A stretch of 64,000 nucleotides of DNA from Aralia elata. Taxonomy: Eukaryota; Streptophyta; Magnoliopsida; Apiales; Araliaceae. The notes beneath the pieces are model-generated. The model saw only the letters and a program-made list of their open reading frames with translations, did not search any database and had not been told where the DNA came from. Position numbers and translations under genes: made by a program. The DNA is taken from assembly GCA_034770075.1 (NCBI GenBank), contig JAVJAP010000352.1, positions 620,001-684,000 of the forward strand, given 5' to 3'. Positions 33,959-46,588 of the stretch are shown here, piece after piece. Every line of letters begins with the position of its first letter. Within the stretch, counting starts at the first letter, position 1.

Positions 33959-36900
33959 ATGCCAAGGGGAAGACGTCGTCAACAGACACCTGAGGAGTTA
34001 GTCAGTAATGCTGAGGATCAACCGAACCCCATGCAACAATTTGTAGACCTATTAGTTGGGGCATTACAGAATCGGACCCCGAATAATAATAATAACCCCC
34101 GACGGCCCAAGTGGCAACCTTTAAGGACTTCAAAAGTGTGGGACCCCCTGAATTCAAAGGGACCACTGAACCCATCCAAGCCCAGTCATGGATCAAAGAA
34201 ATCGAGAAAGCGTTTGCAATCGCCCGAGTAAGAGATGAGAAGAAAACGATCTTCGCCACGTACATGTTGAAAGGTGAAGCTAACTTCTGGTGGGAGGCGA
34301 ACCAGAACAGGGCTGGAGAAGGAGTGATATCTTGGGAGAGGTTTAAAGATGTTTTTTTCGAGAATTATTTTCCTGTGAGTATGCAGAGTCGCATGGAGAT
34401 GCGATTTTTGGAGCTGAAGCAAGATGACATGACGGTACCCCAGTACGCCGCAAAGTTTAACGAACTAGCGAGATTTGCACCTCATCAGGTCGACACTGAG
34501 GAAAGAAAGACAAGGAGGTTCGAGCAGGGCCTTAAGCCATGGTTGTATAGCAGACTTTCGGTGTTACAGACGAACAGCTTCGCTACTCTTCTGGAGAAGG
34601 CCATAATTGCTGAGGGCGGAAGTGAAGCCCTGATGAAATTCAATAAGGAAAAGAAGAAAAAGATTGAAGGAGGTGAATAGAGGGGAAGTTAGCAGCAGTG
34701 GTAGCAAAAGGAAGTGGAACAACATCAACAACAATAACAACAGCAACCCAACAAGTTTTGGGGGTAAATCCGGTGATTCGAAGAAAAGAGCAGAGGCTTG
34801 CAATGAGTGTGGAAAGAGTCACTCAGGCGCTTGCCTAAAGGGAAAGAATGTATGCTTCAATTGCGGACAGGAGGGGCACATCTCTCCTAACTGCCCCGCA
34901 CCGAAGAGGAATGGACGCTTCAACTGCGGAGCATTGGATCATCAGGCTAGGAATTGCCCAAAGAAGAACTCAAGTGGAGGAAATGGAGGAAGGGGAAATA
35001 GCGGTGGAAATCTTACAATTTCTGGACCACCAACTCAAAATCGACCAACAGCAAGGACTTTCAACATGACAGTTCAAGATGCGGTCGCATCCAAGGATGT
35101 GGTTTCAGGTATCATTCCGGTCAATGATATATCTGCATACATATTATTTGATTCGGGTGCTACTTGTTACTTCGTATCACATGAATTCTCCCAACGATTA
35201 AATTTACCTCAGGAATGAATTAGAACATCCCATGAACATAGAAGTGGCGAATAAGGAAATAATTCCCGTTAGACATATTCATAGGAATTGTCTTGTAGAT
35301 ATAAGGGGGTATAAGTTACCTGTAGATCTAATTCCAATTCAACTAGGAGAATTTGATGTAATTCTAGGTATGGACTGGTTATTTAACCATTAGGCAATGA
35401 TAGATTGCCAGAAGAAGTGTATAAACCTTCAGACTCCAAATCAGTCTAAGGTAGTGTTCTATGGTATTAAATCGCCTAGGCACTCGAGTTGTCTGACGAT
35501 GATGCAAGCTAGGAAATTGTTGAGAAAAGGCTGTATAAGTTATTTGGCCCATATTGTTGATACCCAGAAAGTAGAGACAGAGATGGGACAGATACCTGTT
35601 GTAAGTGAGTTTCCCGATGTGTTTCCGAAGGATTTACCAGGTCTACCGCCAGATAGGGAGATCGAATTCTTTATAGATCTAGTACCTGGAACGACACCGA
35701 TTTTGAAAGCCCCATATAGAATGGCACCGGTGGAGATGAAGGAGTTGATGGTACAGTTGTAGGAGTTGTTAGATAAGAAGTATATCCAACCGAGTGTGTC
35801 TCCTTGGGGAGCACCAGTTTTATTTGTGAAAAAAGAAGGACGGATCGATGAGACTTTGTATCGACTATCGGGAGTTGAACAAAGTGACGATCAAAAACAA
35901 ATACCCACTACCTAGGATAGATGATTTGTTTGATCAGTTGAAGGGAGCGACATATTTTTCCAAAATCGACTTAAGGACGGGTTATCACCAGTTGAAGGTG
36001 AGGAAGGAAGATGTACCTAAGACGGCATTCATGACTCGTTATGGCCATTACGAGTTCCTAGTAATGTCATTCGGGTTAACGAATGCGCCAGCGGCATTTA
36101 TGGACATGATGAATCGGGTATTCAAGCAATACTTGGATAAGTTTATAGTTGTGTTCATAGATGATATTCTAATCTATTCTAAGACTCTAGAAGATCATGC
36201 AGAACATTTAAGAATGGTGTTAGAAGCGTTGAGAAAGGAGAAATTATATGCAAAATTCTCAAAATGTGAATTCTGGTTAGAAAGAGTTCAATTTCTGGGT
36301 CACGTGATTGACAAGGACGGAATCTCTGTGGATCCAGCAAAGGTGGAAGCAGTAATTAATTGGGAGCAGCCGAAGACACCAACAGAAGTAAGAAGTTTCT
36401 TGGGATTGGCAGGCTACTACAGAAGATTCAATCAAGATTTCTCCAGGATAGCAGGAACTCTGACTAATTTAACAAGGAAGTCGGTAAAATTTGTTTGGAC
36501 GGAAAAGTATGAAGAAAGTTTTCAGGAGCTGAAGAAAAGGTTGAGTGAAGCACCAGTGTTGTCTTTACCTGACGATACGGGTGACTTCGTAGTTTATAGT
36601 GATACGTCCCACAAAGGACTTGGTTGTGTGCTTATGCAACATGGTAAAGTCATTGCGTACGCGTTAAGGCAGTTAAAAGATTACGAAAAGGGATATCCTA
36701 CCCATGACCTTGAATTGGCAGCGGTAGTATTTGCCCTGAAGATATGGAGGCACTATTTATATGGTGCAAAGTGTGAAATATACACGGACCATAAGAGTCT
36801 GAAGTATATCTTCACGCAGAAAGAGCTGAATATGCGACAGAGGAGATGGTTGGAGCTGATAAAGGACTACGACTGCGAAATTCTATATCACCCGGGAAAA

Positions 36901-38491
36901 GCTAACGTGGTAGCAGATGCGCTAAGCAGGAAGGGTATTGGTAAGTTGGCGATGATAACAGCTCAAGAAGAGTTAATTAAGGATATGGCAAGATTGGAGC
37001 TCGAAGTAAAGTTTTCAAAGGAATCTGGTGAGAAATTATTCGCAGTAGATGCTCGTCCGACTCTATTGGACAAAATAAAGGAAGCACAAGACAGCGATGA
37101 AGAATGCGAAAAGGTGAGAAAAAGAATTTCAGATGGGGAAAAGCTTAAGATCAGTATGGGTGGTGATGGATTGTTAAGATTTGAAGGGAGAATTTGGGTG
37201 CCAGCGGTATCTGAGTTAAAGGAAGAAATTCTACAAGAAGCTCATAGTTCAAGTTACTCGATTCATCCGGGAAGCACAAAGATGTATCGGGATCTTCATC
37301 AATATTATTGGTGGCCCAATATGAAGAAAGAGGTCGTAGAGTGCGTCAGCAGATGCTTAACATGCCAGAGAATAAAGGCTGAACATCAGAAACCGAGCGG
37401 GTTACTTCAACCCCTGGAAATACCGGAATGGAAATGGGAGCATATCACAATGGATTTTGTGGCAGGACTTTCAACTACCCAGAAGGGATTTGATGCTATT
37501 TGGGTTATTGTGGACTGATTGACTAAGTTGGCACACTTTCTGCCGATCAAAATCAAATTCAACTTGGACCAACTGGCAAAACTCTATATCAAAGAAATTG
37601 TCTCCAGACATGGTGTGCCCGTATCGATTGTGTCCGATCGCGACCCACGGTTCACAGCAAATTTCTGGAGAAGCTTTCAAGAACGCATGGGAACGCAATT
37701 AAGACTGAGCACCACTTATCATCGTCAGACAGATGGGCAGAGTGAAAGGACAATTCAAACTCTAGAGGACATGTTGCGAGCATGCTTTATGGATTTCAAG
37801 GGAAGTTGGGATGATCATCTACCTTTGGTGGAGTTCGCTTACAACAACAGTTACCATGCAAGCATTGGTATGCCACCTTATGAAGCTCTGTATGGTAGAA
37901 AGTGCAGAACACCGTTGTGCTGGGATGAAGTAGGTGAACGACAACTGCTAGGGCCAGAATTGGTACAACAGACTGCGAGCGTTGTTAAATTGATATGAGC
38001 AAGATTAGTGTCCGCTCAAGATCGACAGAAGAAGTATGCAGATCAACATAGACAACAGCGAGACTTCGACGTCGGTACCCTATGTATTCCTTAAAGTGTT
38101 TCCCTGGAAAGGCAAAATGAGATTTGGAAAGAAAGGAAAATTGAGCCCGCGGTTTATAGGACCTTTTGAGGTGTTGAGGCGTGTAGGCGAGGTAGCTTAT
38201 GAAATCGCCTTACCTCCGGAACTAGAGCATGTTCATAACGTGTTTCATGTGTCAGTTTTACGTCCTTACAAGCAGGATTACAAGCATGTCATATAATATG
38301 AACCTATCCAGTTTGAGAAAGATCTAACCTATGAAGAAATTCCTGTGCAAATTGTTGATAGGAAAGAACAGGTTTTACGTAATAAAGTAATACCTTCTGT
38401 TAAGGTAATATGGAGAAACCACAGTGCTGAAGAAGCTACGTGGGAAATCGAGGAGAAGATGATGGAAAATTACCCTAACCTATTTGTCTAA
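33959..38491 (+). pseudogene. gag-pol of the second B copy (stops and frameshifts)
   Basis: This is homologous throughout to 25206-29723, starting MPRGRRRQQ and ending at the TAA 38489-38491. Gag, zinc knuckles, DSGAT protease, VFIDDIL RT, RNase H, DDE integrase (here DRDPRF) and chromodomain are recognisable. Compared with the first copy it has small indels that shift frame near 34098, 34672, 35215, 35830 and 38078, and in-frame stops at 35391, 35760, 37516, 37996 and 38294. One knuckle Cys is replaced (GRFNCGALDH). HPQTDGQ reads HRQTDGQ. The longest intact piece covers RT through integrase zinc finger (35848-37518). The copy is dead. Confidence 0.95.
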
Positions 38492-38523
38492 TTTTGTGAT
38501 GATTCCGGGGACGGAATCCTAAT

Positions 38524-38536
38524 AAGGGAGGGTGAA
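38524..38536 (+). promoter_or_regulatory. polypurine tract of the second B internal region
   Basis: AAGGGAGGGTGAA directly precedes TGTAATGCCCGAG, the start of the right LTR. Confidence 0.92.
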
Positions 38537-39177
38537 TGTAATGCCCGAGATCAATATACATCGTAGTGTATTTAATGAATTGAATTCTATGCGAATCTTT
38601 TGTGTATTTAAATAATTATATGTGTATATGTTATGTATATATATATATATATATATGCATATATATATATATATATATAAGTAATTGGATTATGTGATGA
38701 GATATATTTGAATAGTTGAGTTAGATTAATATAACTATTTGCTTATTGACTAGGTAGATAATAATTGTATTAAACACAAGAATGAAGCTAGAACTCAAAT
38801 TGTTTTCGGAGTGGAAATTGGTGAAACGGACAGCGGATTTGAGTTCGGAACGTCGATTTTATTAGGAATCGACTATAATATCAAAAATGTGGATTTCGGA
38901 GGGCAAAATGGTCAAATGGCTTATTAAATTGATTAATGGATTAAAATAATCTTTTATTAATTAAAATGCATCAGCTGAATTTGGAGGGACTTATGTGACT
39001 AACAAATTGGGACTAAATGAGGGGTTATACGCTTGATTTATCAGGAAATCAAAAGGAAGGAGTTCCACATTGCTTTAGTTCTAAAAACCATTTCAATTCC
39101 TAACCCCCATTCTCCTTTAATCCGTGCAATTGATGACTGAAGGTGGAGGGACAAGGAAATCAGATGTTACCATCATC

Positions 39178-39185
39178 TTTATATA
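39178..39185 (+). promoter_or_regulatory. TATA box in the B right LTR
   Basis: This is the same ATCTTTATATACTC context as at 30404. As a 3' LTR promoter it would read into the LINE on its antisense strand, and on towards the satellite. Confidence 0.55.
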
Positions 39186-39587
39186 CTCTTCACCCAAGAC
39201 AATTCTTCCATTTGTTAACATTTCACCCAAGAAAGAAGAAGATTGTGAGAAAATTGAGAGCAAGAGTGAGAGAGAGTGAGGATTTGAGTTGTTCTAGAGT
39301 TGCAGAGAATCAAGTGATCGAATCAGAAGGATTAAGAGGACTAAGTTAATAAGGAATTTCATCCAAGAGGTAATTCTTAAACCCATTTTATTTTCTTAGG
39401 AAAAATAGTGAGAAATGTATGAATAAGCATGCTATATGATTTTTTTTTTTTGCTAAGTTGGTTTTGTATTGATGAGACCAAAAATACATTGGCTAACGGA
39501 AAATCCCCGACTATAGATTGGTCATCTCAAGACAGGCCAATAGAGGAACTAGCTATAGGCTAAAGTAAAGAAAATTACATAATCCAA

Positions 39588-42500
39588 TTACATAATCCAA
39601 TTGCAATAAAAATTACAGAAATGAGAAGCCTTTAGAAAGGATTGGGATGTGGAGAGTCTTGATTTGATAATGAGAACCACCTCCTTTACCACGGCTGAAA
39701 CTGGAAGGAGTTTATCATGATGGAGTTTAGTATTCCGAGCTTCCCAAATTTTGTAGAAAGATGTAGCTAAAGTTAAGCAAATAATGTTTTGTGTGAGCCT
39801 GCTACCTTGAAAGTTCATAGCAAAGTCAGTGATACCGCTCCAATCAGTTAGTATATTAATCCAATCACCAACATTGAAAGCAAATCTCACAATGAAGTTT
39901 GAATAATCGCAACTAAAGAAAAGGTGTTCAAAGCTTTCATAGCTTTTTTGGCATAGCGGACATAGAATATCATTCCCAGAGCCATAATGCTTTGTAATGT
40001 CATTGGTGGGGAGTCTTCGCAGGAAGCCCAGCCAAAGAGAGAAAGAATATCGTGGAATGTGAAGCTTATGCCATAGAACTTTATGCCAGCCAACTTCAAG
40101 ATTCCGGTGTCGAATGCTTTCCCAAACATGTTTGGCTTTGATTGTAGTAATATCCAAGTGATTCCACATGATGCAGTCATCACAGTTGATGGGAGTAGGG
40201 GCTGATTTAATCCTTCTTCTCAACATAATGACTTCATGATGATTGCAACTAGGAAGCTGCCAAGAGGAGTTGAGCAGAATATTGCTAACAGTGGCATCAA
40301 GAGGAAGCCCAGAATTATAGATTAAAGTGGGGCTAGGGAAAATTGAAGTTCTGTTCAGCCAAGGATCAAACCATAAACTGATTTGATCACCCTTCCCAAC
40401 CATATAGGTGATGTTGTCAAGAACTGTTGGGCGAAGCTTCAGAATCTGCCGGCAAATCCAAGAGCAATCCTGTGGAATAGGAATTTGCCAGATATTTTGT
40501 TTTTTGAGAACTGTGGATTTAGCCCAGCGAGACCATAGCAAAGCGGGTTTAAAACTCAGGACTTTAGTAAATTGAATGATCAACAGTGCTTTGTTCCAAT
40601 CAAGTAGATTTTTGACACCCAAACCACCTTCATTAGTTGGGAGAGAAATGGTAGACCATACAACTTTGGCTCCAAATTTTGCAAGAGTTGGACCCTTCCA
40701 TAAAAACCTGCTAAGAATCGACTGAATAGCTCTTAGAACCGCTTTAGGCAAAAGGAAGTGAGAGCACCAGAAAGCTTGGATAGAAAACAAAACAGATTTG
40801 ATAAGTTGGAGTCGACCCGAGTAAACAAGAACTTTTGAAGTCCAAGATGTAACCTTGTTGGTGATCCGGTGTATTAAAGGAATGCAGTCAGTGTAGGAGA
40901 GTTTTGAAGAGATAAGAGGAACTCCTAAGAATTTAATAGGGAGAGTTCCAATGGGAAATCCAAGAAGAGCCTGAATGCTTTGCTTTGTTCCCGGATCAAT
41001 ATTTGCCATGAAGCACTGACTTTTCTGTATATTTGGGATGAGCCCAGAATATAGGGAAAAGGATTGAATGCAGGACTGGATTATAGATACTGTGTGGAGA
41101 CTGCCATGGCAAAAAATGAGCACATCATCAGCAAAGAATAAGATGGTAATTTTGCATTCTTTCGTTCTCCAATGAAATTGGAACCCCTGCTGCATGGACC
41201 CTCGATTCAGTTGCATTGAGAACATCTCCATAACCAGGACAAAAAGGTATGGAGATAGTGGATCTCCTTGTCTTAAACCTCTAGAACTGCCGAAGTAACC
41301 TGCTAGGGAGCCATTTACTTTTATAGAGAACATAGCAGATGTCACACAAGCATGTATCCAATTAATGAACATTGTGGGAAAGCAGAAAAGCCTCAGAGTT
41401 TTGAACAGAAATTTCCAGCTAATAGTATCGAAAGCTTTCCGGAGATCAATTTTGAGGGCACACCTAGGGGGACCAGAGGCACGATGATAATTTCTAAACA
41501 ACTCTTGGGCCAATAAGATGTTATCGCTAATATTCCTTCCTTTAACGAATGCAGACTGTGCTTTATCAATAAGGAATGGGAGAACAGTTTTGAGCCTGGT
41601 TGCTAGGACCTTAGCAATGCATTTGTAAATGGTATTACAACAAGCAATTGGTCTGTAATCTGCCATAGTTGAGGGATTTTCACATTTTGGAATTAAGGCA
41701 ACAACAGTAGAGTTTATACCTTTAGGCATGCGGCATGATGTGAAGAAGAATTGAGCTGCTTTAATGAAGTCGTGCCCAACAATATCCCAACATTCAAGAA
41801 AGAAATTGACATTAAAGCCATCCGGCCCAGGACTTTTATTTCTTTTCATCGAAGAGAGAACTGAGAAGATTTCATCAGCCGTGATTGGGTTTATAAGACT
41901 AGCAGCTTGGTCATCAGTAATGGTACTAGAAGGAGGTCCAAAATTCTCAAATAGAGGTGGGGGTGGCAAGTTTCCAGGGTTGAAAAGATCGGTGAAGTAT
42001 TGAACTGCAACAGATTCTACATCTCTTTGCCCATGGACAATCTCTCCTTCAGCATTTTGGATCGAGAGAATTTTATTAGTATTCCATCTGCATTTCATCA
42101 TGTTGAAGAAAAATTTTGAGTTTCTGTCCCCAAGAGATAACCAAGAGGATCTGGACTTTTGTTGAAGAAGAGTTTCCTCCATATTAAGAGTCGTCTATAA
42201 AGTGTGAGAGCATCTTTCCTCAAGGGTAACCAGATCCGAGTTAGATGGGTTAGCATGGAGAAGAGACTGAGTATGATGCAATTCCTCAGTAGCAATTTTG
42301 ACACCGTTGGAGAGGTTACCAGCTGATCTATTGAGGTTGGTTAAAGCCAATTTGGTCCTTTTCAGTTTAGCAGCAAATATGTGAAATGGGTTACCAGGAA
42401 CAGAAAAAGCCCAAGCAGATGAGACACAATCCCTAAATCCATCAAGATGAATGAGGTGGTTGAAGAATTGAAATGGTTTTTTTGTAGGTATAAGGGTTAT

Positions 42501-43199
42501 CCCAGTATTAAGAATAACAGGTGAGTGGTCAGAAAGACCTCTAGGGCCATAAGAGGCACAAGCATTAGGGAAGGAAGAGAACCACTCGACATTACCCATA
42601 GCTCTGTCAAGTTATCTATGAATTGGATTGTCCTTTTGGCAGTTCCACCAGGTGAAAAGGGGGCCAAATCCATGGATATCAGCAGCTCCAATAGAATCGG
42701 TACAATCTTTAAAGTCTTCCATACTAGAATCCCAAGTAGCACCAATTCTGTCGGTTTCAGTTAAACATTTGATGGCATTGAAATCTCCCAATGAACACCA
42801 AGGCTGGGAAGAGGATAAAGAGCCAAGATCCCTCCATAATTCCCTCCTTTCCATACCAGAGTTAAGACCATACACAATAGAAATAAAGAAATCAGTTGCA
42901 TTACAATTGAGTTGCTGAACTTTACAATGAACAAGTTGGGAGGAAACAAAAAGGATATCCACCTTCCAAAGAGTTGGATTCCAACCTACCCAAATTCTCC
43001 CATTACAGTGAGCATCATAATTAAAAAACCATTCCCAATTTTTACAAATGGCCCTGGAAATTTTAAGAGCTTTATGCTCCTTGACTCTAGTTTCAAGCAA
43101 CCCAAAAAAAGAAATATTGTTATCATTAATAACCTGTCTAACGTAAGCCTGCTTAGGCTTTTTATTTAATCCCCTAACATTATAAGTGCCTAATATCAT
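39588..43199 (-). pseudogene. LINE ORF2: endonuclease, reverse transcriptase, C-terminal zinc-binding domain
   Basis: ATG at 43199 begins MILGTYNVRGLNKKPKQAYV, the start of an APE-type endonuclease. FGLLETRVKEHK, LGDFNAIKC and LSDHSPVIL follow. The RT has SPGPDGFNVNFF, ADYRPIACCNTIYKCIAKVL, LKIDLRKAFDTISW, GLRQGDPLSPYLF and the catalytic FADDVLIF (41138-41112). Near the end is the zinc-binding segment of plant LINEs (WHKVLWHKLHIPRYSFSLWL, then CPLCQKSYESFEHLFFSC). No RNase H follows. Two in-frame stops, TAA near 42613 and TAG near 42196, break an otherwise continuous 1203-codon frame, and there is no frameshift. The RT-bearing last segment is intact for 864 codons. Confidence 0.93.
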
Positions 43200-43202
43200 A
43201 AA

Positions 43203-43970
43203 TTAGGTAGGAGAGGATGGCCCTTTGCCTCTGTTTCTGCGTTTAGCAGCTTGAGGAGAGTCTTTACCAGCTTTGGGCTTCAGTTTTTGTTTCATATCCA
43301 TCCCTTCTTTTTCATCAATAACCCTGAGCTTTTTAACCAGAGGGTTGCTAGCAATAGGCTCAGAGTCTGGAGAGAGAGGGATCAAACCATCCACATTTGC
43401 AATGGGAGAGAAGGAGTTGGTGATATTCATAGGTGATTTGGGCTGAGAATCATGTGCTTGAGCTTTATTCCCTTTGGAGACAGTAACCCATTCATTATTT
43501 GGCTTTATAGTAACCCCAGCATCAGTTTGGTCCAAATGTACTGAAGAAGGCTCAGTCACATTGCAATCTGCATTAACATCAGGGGACGTAGCAACCTTTG
43601 CAGAATCAGAGACAAGGCTTTCTTTGGGAATCCATTTAAAAGAAGATTTGGGACATTTGAGAGGGGAGTGCCCAAACACTTTGCAAGCTGGACATGAAGG
43701 TGGCCGACTTTGGTACTCAACCGAGACTGGAACAATGATATCATTAGGGCTATCTTCATTTATGACTACAACATTGATAGCAGATGGAAAAGAAGAGGTA
43801 GCATTAACCTCAATACAAACTCTTGTAAAACTCATTGGCTCCATTTTAGCAGTCATTTCGTCAGTGAAGAGAGGCTTACCTATAGCACTGGCAATATAGC
43901 TTAGGCCCTCCACAGACCAATAAGAGAGGGGGATGTTACTAAATTTGGCCCAAATGGGAGCAGCAACACA
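43203..43970 (-). pseudogene. LINE ORF1, C-terminal part with a CCHC zinc knuckle
   Basis: The remaining part reads APIWAKFSNIPLSYWSVEGL, then IASAIGKPLFTDEMT, a CCHC knuckle (CPACKVFGHSPLKC), and a basic tail ending KRRNRGKGPSSPT. This is the nucleic-acid-binding protein of plant L1 elements, which normally starts with a further N-terminal domain (DUF4283 type) that is cut off here. It stops at TAA (43205-43203), and one codon later the ATG of ORF2 opens in the same frame (TAATTTATG). The two ORFs are thus a single frame divided by one stop, which suggests stop-and-restart or read-through translation. Confidence 0.85.
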
Positions 43971-44050
43971 TTCAGTCAAGAGGTGCTAATCATATCTTAT
44001 TTGCTCTGAATTCAGTCAAGAGGTGCTAATCATGTTGGTTAATTTGCTAA
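43971..44050 (+). repeat. 40-bp tandem duplication of LTR sequence at the LINE 5' junction
   Basis: TTCAGTCAAGAGGTGCTAAT occurs at 43971 and again at 44011. The left LTR has this stretch once and the middle LTR lacks part of it. The first copy abuts the truncated LINE end. Confidence 0.85.
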
Positions 44051-44244
44051 AACGAGTTTAATTTGTAAGAAAGTCTAGTTTAGAGGCTCTAAATTTGCTA
44101 ATGAAATTGTTGGTGTTATTAAGATAGTCTAGTACTCAAATTATGTTGCTTTGGGTAAGTTTACAATGTCTGGGTGTGTTCAAATTGGGATTGCATGGGT
44201 TGCTAAAAGTTTGGTTCGCAGCAGACTTCAGTACCTGTGTCTGA

Positions 44245-44268
44245 GTACCAGCGCGGCCGCGCTGGTAC
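44245..44268. repeat. 24-bp perfect palindrome in the B right LTR
   Basis: This is the same palindrome as at 30978-31001, unchanged, followed by the same set of shorter GC palindromes. Confidence 0.9.
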
Positions 44269-46588
44269 CAAGGTCAAATAGGGCGCGGCCGCGCCGCACC
44301 CGTGTCAGACCTAAAAATTTCCTTTTAATTGCTTAGCTTCTCTAACTCAACTAATCTTGTGTAATGGACATGAATAAGCCTTGAATGTGTTTTAAGATGT
44401 ATTACCAGCGTGTTATCACAAAATTTAACCGTGAGCCATGATTTGGAAATTGCTAAGAAAAATTATCTTGAATTTAAGTAGTGATTTGTTAAATGTCGAA
44501 TGCATGGATTTAGATTAGTTTAAGCCTTCATATCAGTATGTATAATTGCTAATTGTGGTGTGCCAAGACCCTATATGCTAGAATGTGAACCGAGCATTGA
44601 AAAGCTCAGTTCTGAGCCTAGAAGGGAGTAGCGCGGCCGCGCCACTCCCAAGCATAAAGGCAACGCGGCCGCGCCGTGCTGCAGAGAGACCAAGATGTTT
44701 TGTTTGTGATGTAGAGCATGATACAAGTGTGTTACCTTCTTATAAGCTTTATTAAATGACAAGTGGTATGTTGGCATCGTCTAAGTACATTATGAATATG
44801 TTGAATCAAGGTTTAAACAGATTTTTTTTGCAAATGGAACCTTTGAAATCAAAACAAAAACAACTATTTTTGATATATAATGAATTGTTTGCATGGTATA
44901 TATGGTTTAATGAATGTTGGTAAAACACATCCTTTATCATGAAGCAGTTGAATTAGTTAAGTATTGAATGAGTAGAGTATGAAAACCGGTTATTGTGAAT
45001 GAGTGACTAATGAATATTTGTATATGAATGAATATAGGATACTTGCAGTAAAGTTAAACGCTAATCGTAAACTACGCGAAAGGCAAGTATCTTAACCTTT
45101 ATCCACTTTATTGCAGCGATCGTAAGTACCTAACTTGCGCTACCTATTGTTGTGTGCAAGTTCCTTATAATGCAAGCTATATTTCATACAAACTTACAAA
45201 TTGTGCAAGCTATATTGATGACAACTCCATTGAAATTTCAGTTGTTTATAAATTCTTAAATATTTGTGAACTGCTTTTGAGAATGCGTTCTAGTCACTTG
45301 TTTCGGCTAGATACTATTGATGCATAACGATAATTTATTGAATGATTCAATTTCATTGTAGCTACTTAAGGTTTACCAATCCAAATTGTTTTGGTGCAGT
45401 TCTGCATGAATACTAAGATGAACAACCTGAATAACGGGGTAAAACTGATGCCGGGCATATAGTCCCATTTACGCTTACGCGTCTAAATTTCATACTTGTG
45501 CACAATGTAGGGTACGAAAGGCTGATCACCTGGAGTACTTGCGGAGAAGGTTTTACAATCTATCTGATTGATATAAACTTCTGATGGTTTTTGATGAAAT
45601 AAAATTATGTTCTGGGTATTTAACACCCCTTAGTATGCTATTGTAATCTAAACCTCTTATCTTGAATGTTTATACTTATCTCTTGTTGACTCTTTACATT
45701 ATTGAGCATCTACAAATCAGTTATCTTTATTTGTGATGAATTTGTCGAGTTACCCGTTATACTTGCTGGGCAATTTGTGCTCATTCTTATTTAACTTTCT
45801 CAGTTAAGGGTGAGAAGGCTGAGGGCTCGGGCAAGGACAAGGGAAAGACCAAGATGAAGTGATGAAAGTTATTTCTTGTATAAGTTTATTTTTTTTTCCG
45901 CATTGATGTAACATAGCGAGGAACGCTAAGTTTAAGGTTTCGTGAGCACCGAATCCTGTGTTTGATGTTACACGGATTTGGGGGTGTCACACTCCTAATC
46001 ACCTCTTTTTTGACAATTTTAAGGAACGAATGAAACAATAAGGAGGTCACCCTAAATCATGACTTGTGTGAGATGTACAAATCGTTTTGAACGCGATAGT
46101 GATGGGATTGCTCCTTTTGATGCCAATCAAACTAAAGCGAAGTAATAGGACTTTTAATCACCTCTTTCGTTGACAATTTGAAGGAACGAATGAAACAATA
46201 AGAAGGTCTCCCTAAATCATGACTTGTGTGAGATGTACACATCGTTTTGAACGCGATAGTGATGAGATTGCTTCTTTCAATGCTAATCCAACTTAAACGA
46301 AGTAATAGGACTCCTAATCACCTCTTTCTTTGACAATTTGAGAGAACGAATGAAACAATAAGAAGGTCTCACTAAATCATGACTTGTGTGAGATGTACAC
46401 ATCGTTTTGAACGCCACAGTGATGGGATTACTCCTTTTGATGCTAATTAAACTAGAACGAAGTAATAGGACTGACCTCTTTATTTTACAATTTGAAAGAA
46501 CTAATGAAACAATAAGGTCTCTCTAAATTATAAGTTGTGCGAGATGTACACATCGTTTTGAACGCGATAGTGATGGGATTGCTCTTTT

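Larger units (their letters stand above)
39440..43970 (-). mobile_element. 5'-truncated L1-type LINE inside the B right LTR
   Basis: A T run at 39440-39450 is the poly(A) tail on the minus strand, preceded by a GCTAAG-type LINE 3' end. The body contains ORF2 and the last part of ORF1. The 5' end is lost within ORF1 near 43970. No target-site duplication is visible. Instead ~70 bp of the LTR is missing at the junction, and a 40-bp LTR segment is duplicated beside the truncated end. Confidence 0.92.
22477..45991 (+). mobile_element. composite Tekay-lineage element B: LTR-internal-LTR-internal-LTR
   Basis: Three copies of one LTR family (22477-24054 partial, 29769-32806, 38537-45991 with a LINE inside) alternate with two homologous plus-strand internal regions. 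Each internal region starts with a tRNA-iMet primer site and ends with a polypurine tract. This pattern usually arises by unequal recombination between LTRs of related copies. The right end (GGGTGTCACA) sits in the 160-bp satellite. The left ~885 bp of the first LTR is missing, replaced by the end of the Tat-type element. Both internal copies share one nonsense codon (27006 and 35760), so they descend from a common defective ancestor or from one another. Confidence 0.88.
38537..45991 (+). repeat. element B right LTR, split by a LINE
   Basis: LTR sequence occupies 38537-39439 and 43971-45991, ending GGGTGTCACA against the satellite. About 70 bp of LTR present in the other copies is missing at the LINE insertion. 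Near 45939 about 118 bp present in the middle LTR is missing, with GTTT at both ends of the gap. It keeps the TATA box, TA microsatellite, GC palindromes and the 593-bp segment absent from the left LTR. Confidence 0.92.
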
